This document shows positions 8,206 through 17,189 of a DNA stretch of 64,000 bases, piece by piece. The DNA is taken from positions 368,381-432,380 of the forward strand of contig NZ_MWUJ01000001.1 of the NCBI RefSeq assembly GCF_002210225.1, in the 5' to 3' direction. Numbering within the stretch: position 1 is the first letter of the stretch; every line of letters begins with the position of its first letter. The DNA is from Geofilum rhodophaeum (GTDB lineage: Bacteria > Bacteroidota > Bacteroidia > Bacteroidales > Marinilabiliaceae). The position numbers and the translations under genes are program-made. The notes below the pieces were generated by a model. It had not been told where the DNA came from, did not search any database, and saw nothing but the letters and a program-made list of their open reading frames with translations.

Positions 8206-11200
8206 ATGCACAAGCTTCTTTCCATTTTGCTGTTCAGCCTTGTCGTCAGCCTTCCGCTTAAGGCCGGCGAAAGCTACGCCAACAACTCCGTTCTGGAAAA
8301 AGGCACCTGGGTTAAAGTGGCTGTGGACCAAACCGGCGTTTATCGCGTCTCCTACACGACCTTGCAGGACTGGGGATTCAGCAATCCACAAAACGTAGGG
8401 GTTTATGGTTTTGGGGGACAAATGGTTCCGCCCGCCAACAGCAGCTACCGTCCCGACGATCTGCCTGCAGTTGCTGTTTGGCACCACAACAACGCCTTAT
8501 ATTTCTATGGGCACGGACCGGCCTCCTGGCAGTGGGACGAACAGCGCGCCATGTTTGTTCACCAGCTGCACAGCTGGGACAACCAGGCCGTATACTTTTT
8601 GGGGGACAACCACAACGCTCCTGAGCAGATACAGACTGCAGCGCCAACCAATGCACCAGCCAACCGGGAAAGTCACAGCTACGACCAGCGCCACTTTCAC
8701 GAAAACGAACGCAATAACCTCATCGGATCCGGTCGCAAGTGGTTTGGTGAAAGCTTTTCGACCCACGTAATCGAGCACAGCTTTTCCTTTCCGGTAAGCC
8801 ATCGGATAGAAGAAGAGCCTGTAAAACTCTATGCTGCCGCAGCTGCCCGCTCCGGCAGTGTAAGCGCACTTCAATTCACGCTGAACAATCAGAGCAATCC
8901 AGCCCTCAACCTCTTGGTCCCCTCCGTTAACATGAACGACCTGGATGGTTTTTATGCGCAGGAAAGCAGCGGCCACACCACGAATACCATAGACGAAGAA
9001 AGCCTCCAGGTAAAAGTGCGCTTCAGCAACCCACCGGCCAATGCCGAAGCCTGGCTCGACTATGTAGGAGTCAACACCCGTGCCCGATTGCAAATGGAAG
9101 GCAGCAGCCTGCTGTTCCGTGACCAGGAAGCCAGGGGCAGTGGCAACATTACCCGCTTTGTGCTTCAAAACACCAACAGCCAGACTGTAGTGTGGGAAGT
9201 CAGTGACCTGCTTAGCCCGAAGGCGATTCCGCTCAACCACCATTCGGGAAGCCTCGACTTCACCATGGCCACTGAAGAGCTTCATGAATTGGTGGCCTTC
9301 AACCCCTCGGGCGATTTGCCACAGCCACGCCGACTGGGCAGTGTGAAAAACCAGAATTTGCATGCCATCAATCAGGCCGACTATGTCATTGTTGCGCCGG
9401 AACAATTTTTCGAACAAGCAGAAGAGTTGGCCGCCCTCCATGAAAAACACAGAGGTTTAAACATCCTGATTGTCGCACCCGGTCAAATATATAATGAATT
9501 CTCCTGGGGACATACCGACCCTACCGCCATACGTTCCTTTTTGCGTATGCTCTACGAAAAAGCCGGAGAAAACGAAAACCTTCGCCCCCGCTACCTGCTG
9601 CTTTTTGGAAACGGATCCTATGCCGACCGGATTGCTGATCCCGAAAAGAAGTCGCTGATCCCTACCTACCAGAGCGAAAACTCCATTCATAAGACCAACA
9701 GCTACGTAACCGACGACTATTTTGGCTTCCTGGATGCCGACGAAGGGGATAATGATCGCTTCGACCAACTCGACATTGGCATAGGACGCTTTCCCGTTCG
9801 CACTCAAGACGATGCTCAAATTGCGGTGGATAAGGTGCGGGCTTATCTCGAAGACCAGGATCCGGGCAATTGGCGCCAACTGCTGACTTTTATGGCAGAC
9901 GACGGCGACTACAACATTCACATGCGCGACGCAGACATCCTTGCCGAGCGAATGGAACAAAACCACGGCACCTTCAATCTCCGAAAAATCTACCTGGACA
10001 ACTACGCAAAGACCAGCAGTACCCAGGGCGATAAGTCGCCCGATGCCGAGGACATGCTTAACCGCACCATACAGCAAGGGACCCTTATCTTTAATTACGT
10101 TGGACATGGCGGCGTCAGAGGCCTGACCGCAGAACAGGTTATCACCACCGCCTCCATCAGCGAATGGACCAACATCCGGCGCTTGCCGCTGTTTGTTACC
10201 GCAACTTGTGAGTTCAGTCGCTTTGACCATCCGACCATCGTATCGGCAGGGGAAAGGGTTTTTCTTAATCCCTATGGCGGCGCCATTGCTTTACTTACAA
10301 CAACCCGAATGGTTTATTCGAGCCTTAACTTCCAACTCAACAGCGCCTTTGTTGCGCATGTATTCAATGAGATGGAAGGCGGACAAAAGCCCAGTCTCGG
10401 CAACATCATAAAAAACACCAAAAACGCAGCCGGAAACACCGTAAACAAGCTTAATTTCTCATTATTGGGCGACCCGGCCCTGCGCTTAATTTACCCTTCC
10501 AAAAACATTAAAACAGCCACCATTAACCAGAAAGATGTGGGCGTCAGCACCGATACGCTCAAAGCGCTGGCAACAGCCAGTCTAAGTGGTTATATTGCCG
10601 ATGAAGCGGGGCAGCCCCTGCACAGCTACAATGGGGAGGTAGAAGTTACCGTATACGACAAGCCACAGGAAATTACTACTTTGGGAAACGGGGGTCAAAC
10701 GCCCTTTCAGTTTAGTCAATACACGGCCATTCTCTTTAGGGGCAAAGCCACGGTAAAAGACGGAGCCTTCGAGCTCAACTTCCGCATCCCCTACGACATC
10801 CGCTACAATTTTGCACCCGGAAAAATCACCTACTACGCGCAATCCGAAGACAGCGGAGAGGCTTTCGGCTCCTTTAAGGATTTTGTTGTGGGCGGTTTTG
10901 ACCTGGATGCCCCCGAGGACAATGAGGGGCCGGACATTGAGCTCTACCTGAATCACAGCAACTTTAAAGCGGGCGACCTTACCGGGAAACGACCAGTGCT
11001 CTATGCCCACCTTAAGGATGCGTCGGGCATCAACACTTCCGGCAACGGCATTGGGCACGATCTGGTACTAATTTTAAACAACAACAATCAGCAGCCCATT
11101 GTACTCAACGAATACTTCCAGGCCAGTCCCGACGATTACCAGAGCGGCACCATTGTTTATCTTTTGCCTGAACTGCCACCAGGCACCAACCACCTTTCCC

Positions 11201-11580
11201 TGCGGGTTTGGGACAATTACAACAATTCCAGCAACGCCGAATTATCTTTTGTAGCAGAAAATACCAGTCAGTTAAAAATCAGAAACTTCAACTGGCACCC
11301 CAATCCGCTGCACGTTTCGCAGGAGGGGCGCTTCGGTTTCGAAACCGACGAAGCCAACGCTGCGCTAGGCGTGCTCATCGAAGCGCATTCCACCGATGGA
11401 AAACTGCTGGGCCGACTGAATATGGACCTGGTCGCCAATGCCAACCAAATAGCTCCACAAACACTCTCGATGCAACAATTGGGCATAGTGCATCCAGGCC
11501 TCTACCTGCTGCGCTTTCACATACGCAGCAACACAGGCAAAGAAACCCAGCACCTTGAAAAAATAATGGTTCGTCCTTGA
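8206..11580 (+). CDS. porU: PorU, T9SS C-terminal signal peptidase (sortase)
   Basis: 1,124-residue outer-membrane surface cysteine protease that cleaves the C-terminal sorting domain from T9SS cargo and attaches the cargo to A-LPS. The ATG at 8206 is chosen because it starts a clean signal peptide (MHKLLSILLFSLVVSLPLKAG); the in-frame TTG at 8167 lies in the promoter. The gingipain-like C25 catalytic dyad is visible: His634 in NYVGHGG and Cys668 in VTATCEFSRFD. PorU is known to carry its own uncleaved sorting-type domain; the last 100 residues (from RNFNWHPNPL) fit that. porV follows, as in Porphyromonas PG26-PG27. Probable operon: porU-porV-ispF-thioredoxin. Confidence 0.93.
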   Translation: MHKLLSILLFSLVVSLPLKAGESYANNSVLEKGTWVKVAVDQTGVYRVSYTTLQDWGFSNPQNVGVYGFGGQMVPPANSSYRPDDLPAVAVWHHNNALYFYGHGPASWQWDEQRAMFVHQLHSWDNQAVYFLGDNHNAPEQIQTAAPTNAPANRESHSYDQRHFHENERNNLIGSGRKWFGESFSTHVIEHSFSFPVSHRIEEEPVKLYAAAAARSGSVSALQFTLNNQSNPALNLLVPSVNMNDLDGFYAQESSGHTTNTIDEESLQVKVRFSNPPANAEAWLDYVGVNTRARLQMEGSSLLFRDQEARGSGNITRFVLQNTNSQTVVWEVSDLLSPKAIPLNHHSGSLDFTMATEELHELVAFNPSGDLPQPRRLGSVKNQNLHAINQADYVIVAPEQFFEQAEELAALHEKHRGLNILIVAPGQIYNEFSWGHTDPTAIRSFLRMLYEKAGENENLRPRYLLLFGNGSYADRIADPEKKSLIPTYQSENSIHKTNSYVTDDYFGFLDADEGDNDRFDQLDIGIGRFPVRTQDDAQIAVDKVRAYLEDQDPGNWRQLLTFMADDGDYNIHMRDADILAERMEQNHGTFNLRKIYLDNYAKTSSTQGDKSPDAEDMLNRTIQQGTLIFNYVGHGGVRGLTAEQVITTASISEWTNIRRLPLFVTATCEFSRFDHPTIVSAGERVFLNPYGGAIALLTTTRMVYSSLNFQLNSAFVAHVFNEMEGGQKPSLGNIIKNTKNAAGNTVNKLNFSLLGDPALRLIYPSKNIKTATINQKDVGVSTDTLKALATASLSGYIADEAGQPLHSYNGEVEVTVYDKPQEITTLGNGGQTPFQFSQYTAILFRGKATVKDGAFELNFRIPYDIRYNFAPGKITYYAQSEDSGEAFGSFKDFVVGGFDLDAPEDNEGPDIELYLNHSNFKAGDLTGKRPVLYAHLKDASGINTSGNGIGHDLVLILNNNNQQPIVLNEYFQASPDDYQSGTIVYLLPELPPGTNHLSLRVWDNYNNSSNAELSFVAENTSQLKIRNFNWHPNPLHVSQEGRFGFETDEANAALGVLIEAHSTDGKLLGRLNMDLVANANQIAPQTLSMQQLGIVHPGLYLLRFHIRSNTGKETQHLEKIMVRP

Positions 11581-11621
11581 ATAAAAACAATAACACTTCA
11601 ATAAACCGAAAAAAATCAGCA

Positions 11622-12782
11622 ATGAAAAGAATACTGAAATCTCTATGTGCCTTAGCCCTGCTCACGCTTCTTTCGGTAGCTCCTGCCCTGGGCCAGGACT
11701 ACTCCGATCTAAGCGGTCAAGTTAACATCATCAACACCGCCGTTCCCTTCATCGGCATAGCGCCCGACTCCAGGGCAGGCGCCATGGGTAATGCCGGGGT
11801 GGCTACCTCTCCCGATGTAAACTCTCAACACTGGAACCCGGCCAAATTTGCCTTTATCGACAGCAATATGGGCGCCTCCATGTCCTACACCCCCTGGCTG
11901 CGCAAGTTGGTTAACGACATCAACATGTACTACCTGACCGGCTTCATGCGCCTCGACGAAATGCAGACCCTCAGTGCCTCGCTGCGGTATTTCACCTTGG
12001 GCAACATTACTTATACCACCTCCATCAACGATCCGGGCTACATAGTAAACCCAAATGAATTCGCATTTGACGTAGCCTACAGTCGCCTCCTGTCCGAAAA
12101 ATTCTCCGGCGCCGTGGCCTTTCGCTACATCCGCTCCGACCTCAACTCGATGCAAGAAGATATGCAGCCGGGCAACTCCTTTGCGGCCGATCTGGCCTTT
12201 TACTACCGGACCCCGGTTAATCTGATGGGCGAAAGCTCAGAACTGGCTGCCGGCATCAACGTGTCCAACATTGGAAACAAGATTTCCTACGACGAAGTCA
12301 ATAAACTATTCATTCCCACCAACATGCGCCTGGGTGTAGCCCTCGACTCCGAACTCGACAGCTACAACCGATTGGTTTTTACGCTGGACCTGAATAAGCT
12401 GCTGGTACCAACCCCCGGCTTTTCTCCTGAAGAAGGAACGGCCAACGACTACGCACAAAAATACAACAACATGTCGGTCACCAAAGCCATGTTCCAGTCC
12501 TTCAGCGATGCCCCCGGTGGCATGGAGGAAGAGCTGCAGGAAATTACCTACTCCTTAGGTGCCGAATACTGGTACGCCAACCAGTTTGCACTGCGTGCCG
12601 GTTATTTTCATGAGCACGAACTAAAGGGAAACCGCAAACACTTTACCGCAGGGATAGGCATCAAGTTCAACATGATGACCCTGGATGCGTCTTACATCAT
12701 CCCCGTGGTAGCCGACAATCCCCTGGCCAATACCATTCGCTTCTCCCTGGGCATCGACCTGGATCAACTATCTAATCGATAA
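11622..12782 (+). CDS. porV: PorV (LptO), T9SS outer-membrane shuttle protein
   Basis: 386-residue FadL-type beta-barrel that takes cargo from the SprA translocon and delivers it to PorU. The ATG at 11622 gives a signal peptide (MKRILKSLCALALLTLLSVA, cleaved near ALGQDY); the earlier in-frame TTG at 11577 overlaps the porU stop and has no support. Family segments include FIGIAPDSRAGAMGNAGVAT near the mature N-terminus, HWNPAKFAF and SMSYTPWLRKLVNDI. The C-terminal strand IRFSLGIDLDQL is barrel-like. It lies directly after porU and six bases before ispF. Confidence 0.94.
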   Translation: MKRILKSLCALALLTLLSVAPALGQDYSDLSGQVNIINTAVPFIGIAPDSRAGAMGNAGVATSPDVNSQHWNPAKFAFIDSNMGASMSYTPWLRKLVNDINMYYLTGFMRLDEMQTLSASLRYFTLGNITYTTSINDPGYIVNPNEFAFDVAYSRLLSEKFSGAVAFRYIRSDLNSMQEDMQPGNSFAADLAFYYRTPVNLMGESSELAAGINVSNIGNKISYDEVNKLFIPTNMRLGVALDSELDSYNRLVFTLDLNKLLVPTPGFSPEEGTANDYAQKYNNMSVTKAMFQSFSDAPGGMEEELQEITYSLGAEYWYANQFALRAGYFHEHELKGNRKHFTAGIGIKFNMMTLDASYIIPVVADNPLANTIRFSLGIDLDQLSNR

Positions 12783-12788
12783 ACCATT

Positions 12789-13277
12789 ATGCAGGCACCC
12801 AACTTCCGGGTAGGCATGGGCTACGATGTACACCAACTGGCCCCCGGCTACAAATTGTGGATTGGCGGCATTGAGATTCCTTTTGGTAAGGGTTCTGTTG
12901 GTCATTCAGACGGAGACGTACTCATTCACACCCTGTGCGACGCCCTTTTGGGCGCCGCCAACCTTAGGGACATTGGCTTTCATTTTCCCGACACCGCTCC
13001 AGAGCTCAAGGGCATCGACAGTAAAATACTCTTGAAGAAAACCTTAGAGTTGCTGCGTAGCAAGGGTTATGAAGTGGGTAATCTGGACGCCACCATCTGT
13101 CTCCAACAACCCAAAATCAACCCCTTCATTCCACAAATGCAGGAGGTGCTTTGCCGCGTCATGAATATTGATCCGGACCAGCTTTCCATCAAAGCCACCA
13201 CCACCGAAAAGCTGGGCTTTGTGGGCAAGGGAGAAGGGATTTCGGCCTACGCCACCGTACTTATTTACAAGGTTTAA
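12789..13277 (+). CDS. ispF: IspF, 2-C-methyl-D-erythritol 2,4-cyclodiphosphate synthase
   Basis: 162-residue trimeric enzyme of the non-mevalonate isoprenoid pathway; it cyclises CDP-methylerythritol 2-phosphate with release of CMP. Metal ligands are readable: Asp13 and His15 in GYDVHQL, and His47 in VGHSDGDVLIHTL. DIGFHFPDT and the C-terminal TTTEKLGFVGKGEGI are signature segments. Length is normal. It sits six bases after porV and 12 before a thioredoxin-like gene, so it is probably cotranscribed with T9SS genes, which is genomic economy more than functional linkage. Confidence 0.96.
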   Translation: MQAPNFRVGMGYDVHQLAPGYKLWIGGIEIPFGKGSVGHSDGDVLIHTLCDALLGAANLRDIGFHFPDTAPELKGIDSKILLKKTLELLRSKGYEVGNLDATICLQQPKINPFIPQMQEVLCRVMNIDPDQLSIKATTTEKLGFVGKGEGISAYATVLIYKV

Positions 13278-13289
13278 AAGAGTGCATCT

Positions 13290-13622
13290 ATGGAAAGTAT
13301 CACGAGTTTGGAAGACTACCAGCAGCAACTGGACAGTGAAAGCGCGGTTCTGGTTTACTTTTCACACGAGCGCTGCAATGTTTGCAAGGTGCTCAAACCC
13401 AAAGTAGCCGAGCTGCTTCACCAAAGCTTCCCAAAAATTAAACAGCTGTACTGCAACACCGAACTGAACCCCGAAATCGCCGGGGCCCATTCCGTATTTG
13501 CTGTACCCACGCTGCTCATCTATTTCGAAGGTCGCGAAACTTTTCGCTTTTCTCGCAACATAGGACTGGGTGAGCTGGAAGCAGCACTGGAGCGTCCCTA
13601 CAACCTATACTTCCAGCCCTAA
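13290..13622 (+). CDS. Thioredoxin-family protein, CxxC
   Basis: 110-residue protein with a thioredoxin fold and no signal peptide, hence cytosolic. The redox motif is CNVC (Cys29, Cys32) in YFSHERCNVCKVLKPK, and the cis-proline follows in VFAVPTLLIYFEG. The CNVC core differs from the CGPC of general thioredoxins and the protein ends soon after the last helix, so it is a divergent small family member seen in Bacteroidota. Last gene of the porU operon, before a terminator. Partner unknown. Confidence 0.85.
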   Translation: MESITSLEDYQQQLDSESAVLVYFSHERCNVCKVLKPKVAELLHQSFPKIKQLYCNTELNPEIAGAHSVFAVPTLLIYFEGRETFRFSRNIGLGELEAALERPYNLYFQP

Positions 13623-13689
13623 AAAACGGGCCGGCGACACACGCCACCCATTATTCCTTTCGGCACCCAAACAGAAACACTGAAATTCA

Positions 13690-13722
13690 AAAAGGCCGTT
13701 TGCTTATCGCAAACGGCCTTTT
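13690..13722. terminator. Bidirectional terminator between thioredoxin and cold-shock genes
   Basis: A perfect 14-bp stem, AAAAGGCCGTTTGC (13690-13703) with GCAAACGGCCTTTT (13709-13722) and loop TTATC, has A/T runs on both sides and serves the convergent genes. Confidence 0.92.
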
Positions 13723-13754
13723 CTAAAGTTCTCTGAAGTTATAATCGATTATAA

Positions 13755-13946
13755 CTAAGCCAGTTTCACATTAACGGCGTTGAGACCTTTTCTTCCTTCC
13801 TGAAGATCATAGGTCACTTCGTCGTTCTCTCTGATTTTGTCGACCAGACCGGTTACATGTACGAAGTACTCTTCTCCTGATTCTTCATCTTTAATGAAAC
13901 CGAATCCTTTGGTGTCATTAAAAAACTTAACGATTCCTTTGCTCAT
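13755..13946 (-). CDS. Cold-shock-domain protein (CspA family)
   Basis: 63-residue single cold-shock domain that binds single-stranded RNA or DNA and melts mRNA structure. RNP1 is KGFGFI (residues 13-18) and RNP2 is YFVHVTG (from residue 27). The C-terminus GRKGLNAVNVKLA is typical of Bacteroidota homologues. It has its own promoter (-7 at 13978-13985) and a short A/T-rich leader, but no long structured leader of the E. coli cspA type. Confidence 0.95.
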   Translation of the reverse strand: MSKGIVKFFNDTKGFGFIKDEESGEEYFVHVTGLVDKIRENDEVTYDLQEGRKGLNAVNVKLA

Positions 13947-13977
13947 AATAGAAATAAAAAAAAATAATTAGATGCTT

Positions 13978-14006
13978 CAAAGGTAAAATATTTTTTTAGA
14001 AACCAA
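13978..14006 (-). promoter_or_regulatory. Cold-shock gene promoter
   Basis: Minus strand: TACCTTTG (13978-13985), perfect TAnnTTTG, with TTG (14004-14006) 18 bases upstream. Start codon at 13946. Confidence 0.7.
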
Positions 14007-14037
14007 GGAAAAAAGAGAAAAAAACGAAAAGCCTCCC

Positions 14038-15852
14038 TTAATCGTTGAACTTGTGCTTTCCACGGTTCTCTTCTCCCTCCTGATAAGCATAGATTTCACG
14101 CAGCACCGGTGCATATTTTTTGTACAATACCCGTCGACGCAATTTCAAGGTAGGCGACAACTCCCCGGTATTCGAATTCCAGTCCTCCCAGACCAAGCGA
14201 AAACGCTTGATCTGCTCGTGCTTGCCCAGCTGCTTGTTGTACACATCCACTTCCTTCTGAAACTGCTTCAACACCTTGGGCAGCGTAATCAACTCCGGAT
14301 TGTCTCTAAAATGAATTCTATTGTCGTGTGCCCAAACATGCAGGTATTCAAAATTGGGCAACAAAAGGGCACTTGCAAACTTCTCATTTTCACCCACCAC
14401 CATAGCCTGCTCAATAAAGAAGGATTCCTTCAGCATATTTTCAATGGCCTGAGGAGCAATGTACTTGCCACTTGAGGTCTTGAACATCTCCTTTTTGCGA
14501 TCGGTGATCTTGAGAAAGCGGTTCTTTATCAAGGTCCCGATGTCCCCGGTATGAAACCATCCGTCCGCATCGATCACTTCATCGGTTAAATCCTGTGCCT
14601 TATAGTACCCCTGCATCACATTGGGCCCTTTGACCAGAATTTCTCCGTCCTCATCGATCTTAACCGCCACATTATTGAGTACCGGTCCAACCGACCCAAT
14701 GTGCAGGCAATCCGGTTGACTCAAATGGTTTACCGCAATCACCGGCGAAGTCTCTGTCAAACCATAACCCTCCAACAAGGGAATATCGGCGGCAAAAAAG
14801 AGGCGACTCAAACGAGGCTGCAGGGCCGCGCCACCCGACACCACAAACTTCAGCTGACCACCAAAAGCCTTTTGCCATTTCGAAAACACCAGTTTTCTGG
14901 CCAAACTGAGGCGCAGTCCGTACCAAAAATGGTGCTTACCGTTAACCCGGAATTTCTCGCCCAGCTTCAGCGACTGGAAAAAGATCAAACGCTTAAGGCC
15001 CGAAAGGTCTTCGCCCTTCGACACAATTTTATCGTAAATCCTTTCGATGACCCGGGGCACCGTAGCAAAGGCCTGGGCCTGGATTTCGACCATGTTTTGT
15101 GCAATGGTTCCAATATTTTCGGCATAATGGATGCTGCAACCCTTAAACTGGAACAAATAGTTAACCATACGCTCAAAAACGTGACACAAGGGCAGAAAGC
15201 TCAAGATTCGATCGCCCGTATCAAGAGGAAACAGAGCCGCACAGGCCTTCATGTTACTCATAAAATTGCTGTGACTCAACATCACCCCCTTAGGCATGCC
15301 GGTCGTCCCGGAAGTATAAATAATAGACGCCAAATCACTGGGCGAAATACTGTCCTTAATTCGGCGCAACTCCTCCTTACACTTTACCCGGGCAGTCTCC
15401 CCAAGTTTGGTCACCTCACTCCAGTGGGGCAAATCCTCGTAATAATTAAAGGTATAAAAGTGCTTCAAACCAACGGCGTCCACCACCGGCTTAAGCCGTT
15501 GCCAGGTAGGCCGGTCGTTGACCAAAAGCATCTTGGCATCGGAATGCTCCAGTATGTACTTGTACTCATCCTCTCCAAGGGTGGGATACACCGGAACATG
15601 AACCACTCCCAACATGCTCATGCCCATATCGGCCATATTCCATTCGGGCCGGTTGTTCGATATGGTCGCAATCTTATCCCCCTTCTCAAAACCAAGGGAC
15701 ATCAATCCATAACTGAAACGACGAGAAGTCCGTCCATAATCTTCCGCACTAAATTTAATCCACTGCCCCTCCCGCTTGGCCACAAGTATGTCGGCCCGGT
15801 TATGATTTTGTCGAAGATGCTCCAACAAATCAAAAGTCCGTTCAATATTCAT
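14038..15852 (-). CDS. Long-chain acyl-CoA synthetase (AMP-forming)
   Basis: 604-residue ANL-superfamily enzyme that activates fatty acids via an acyl-adenylate to acyl-CoA. The P-loop IIYTSGTTGMPKG is near residue 180; PLLEGYGLTETSP, DADGWFHTGDIG and LKITDRKKEMFKTSSGKY (hinge and C-terminal Lys region) follow in order. The ATG at 15852 is preferred over an in-frame TTG nine bases upstream. It belongs to the FadD15-like long form common in Bacteroidota. It has a well-spaced promoter at 15881-15912. Chain-length preference cannot be read from the sequence. Confidence 0.93.
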   Translation of the reverse strand: MNIERTFDLLEHLRQNHNRADILVAKREGQWIKFSAEDYGRTSRRFSYGLMSLGFEKGDKIATISNNRPEWNMADMGMSMLGVVHVPVYPTLGEDEYKYILEHSDAKMLLVNDRPTWQRLKPVVDAVGLKHFYTFNYYEDLPHWSEVTKLGETARVKCKEELRRIKDSISPSDLASIIYTSGTTGMPKGVMLSHSNFMSNMKACAALFPLDTGDRILSFLPLCHVFERMVNYLFQFKGCSIHYAENIGTIAQNMVEIQAQAFATVPRVIERIYDKIVSKGEDLSGLKRLIFFQSLKLGEKFRVNGKHHFWYGLRLSLARKLVFSKWQKAFGGQLKFVVSGGAALQPRLSRLFFAADIPLLEGYGLTETSPVIAVNHLSQPDCLHIGSVGPVLNNVAVKIDEDGEILVKGPNVMQGYYKAQDLTDEVIDADGWFHTGDIGTLIKNRFLKITDRKKEMFKTSSGKYIAPQAIENMLKESFFIEQAMVVGENEKFASALLLPNFEYLHVWAHDNRIHFRDNPELITLPKVLKQFQKEVDVYNKQLGKHEQIKRFRLVWEDWNSNTGELSPTLKLRRRVLYKKYAPVLREIYAYQEGEENRGKHKFND

Positions 15853-15880
15853 GTGCAACAATTTAGTTCCTGTACCATAT

Positions 15881-15912
15881 TAAAGATAAAACAGACGGTA
15901 AAAAAACGCAAA
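15881..15912 (-). promoter_or_regulatory. Acyl-CoA synthetase promoter
   Basis: Minus strand: TTTG (15909-15912), 20 bases, then TATCTTTA (15881-15888), one mismatch to TAnnTTTG. The start codon is at 15852. Confidence 0.7.
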
Positions 15913-16030
15913 ACAATTAAAACAGCCAACAGGCACAACAAAAAACACGGCACAGCCTTTGCCTAAAAAATGCTATCTTGGTCGCGATCTGCAGCCAAAC
16001 GATCAGACAGATCGCATAAAAGAACGCCTC

Positions 16031-17125
16031 ATGAAAAGTTTGTTTACACTACTGCTTCTGCTTTTTACAGCAGTCAGACCCACCCACAGCCAGGAAGCCA
16101 GCCTCTTGTTTTTTGGCGACATCATGGGCCACGGTGGTCAGATTGCAAGCGCCCAGCAAGCCGACGGCAGTTACGACTACGAACCCGTATTCCAATACAT
16201 CGAACCGGCTTTCCGCTCGGCCGACATCGTGGTGGGCAACCTGGAGGTCACCCTGGCGGGACCACCCTATGCCGGCTACCCCGCCTTCACCTCTCCGGAT
16301 GCCCTGGCTGAGGCGCTCAAAGCCAGCGGCGTTAACACCCTGGTTACTGCCAATAATCACTCTTACGACAAGGGCAAGCGCGGAATGCAACGCACCCTGC
16401 AGGTACTCGACAGCCTTTACTTTGTACGCACCGGCACCTTTCGCGACAGTACCGATCGGGCCCTGCACCACCCCAGACTGATCGAAATCAACGGACTGCG
16501 ACTGGCCTTACTCAATTACACCTACGGCACCAACGGCATCCAGGTACGCCCACCCAACATCGTGAACCACATTGTTCCCGAGCAAATAAAGGCAGACCTG
16601 GCTCAGGCCCACGAAATGAAAGTGGATCAAATCATCGTCTGCATCCATTGGGGCAATGAATACCAAACCAGTCCCCATGCCGACCAACAGGCCACCGCCC
16701 AACTGCTGTTCGACCATGGCGCAGACATCATCATTGGCTCCCATCCCCATGTAGTGCAGCCCATGCACCTGCAACGCGACGAAAATGGCGACCGTCTGGT
16801 CGTCTATTCTCTGGGCAACTTCGTCTCTAACCAACGTAAGGAATACACCGACGGCGGCAGCATGGTGCGTATCGAGCTGATAAAAGAAAACGGAAGCACC
16901 CGCATTAAAAACGCAGAGCACCTCCTGACCTGGGTCCACACCCCCCAGGAAAACGGCAAACGCCGCTACTATGTACTTCCGGCCTCCTGGTACCAGCTAG
17001 AGGATCTGCCCGAGCACCTGTCCCCCGCCCAAAGCGGCATGGACAGCTACCTCGAAAAAGCCCGCAGCGTCATGCAAAACAACACCAACCTCCCCGAATC
17101 CACCACCCCCTGGCCCCTCCTTTGA
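16031..17125 (+). CDS. CapA-family secreted protein (metallophosphatase-like)
   Basis: 364-residue protein with a signal peptide (MKSLFTLLLLLFTAVRPTHSQ), so exported. The CapA/PgsA-type calcineurin-like fold is shown by LLFFGDIMGHG, VVGNLEVTLAG, TANNHSYDKGKRG, CIHWGNEYQ and IIGSHPHVVQP in order. Named after the poly-gamma-glutamate capsule protein, but no other pgs/cap gene is nearby, so an actual capsule role is unsupported; members also act in polysaccharide or phosphoester processing. The ATG at 16031 is chosen because it begins the signal peptide. Monocistronic and convergent with alaS. Confidence 0.88.
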   Translation: MKSLFTLLLLLFTAVRPTHSQEASLLFFGDIMGHGGQIASAQQADGSYDYEPVFQYIEPAFRSADIVVGNLEVTLAGPPYAGYPAFTSPDALAEALKASGVNTLVTANNHSYDKGKRGMQRTLQVLDSLYFVRTGTFRDSTDRALHHPRLIEINGLRLALLNYTYGTNGIQVRPPNIVNHIVPEQIKADLAQAHEMKVDQIIVCIHWGNEYQTSPHADQQATAQLLFDHGADIIIGSHPHVVQPMHLQRDENGDRLVVYSLGNFVSNQRKEYTDGGSMVRIELIKENGSTRIKNAEHLLTWVHTPQENGKRRYYVLPASWYQLEDLPEHLSPAQSGMDSYLEKARSVMQNNTNLPESTTPWPLL

Positions 17126-17189
17126 CGACCTACGGCCGCTGGGGCCGGGGAAGGAGGCTCCATATCAGCACGCTCTGGGACCTGAGCAG

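Noticed and set aside
14701-15966. 421-codon plus-strand frame antisense to the acyl-CoA synthetase gene
   Set aside because: The synthetase is intact with canonical motifs; the antisense frame has no domain and no promoter or ribosome site.
15974-15981. TATCTTGG as a promoter for the CapA-like gene
   Set aside because: It mismatches TAnnTTTG at the third T and the nearest TTTG is only 12 bases upstream; too weak to list.
16031-17125. Poly-gamma-glutamate capsule locus
   Set aside because: Only a CapA-like gene is present; no capB, capC or other capsule gene is in the window, so the name reflects the fold only.
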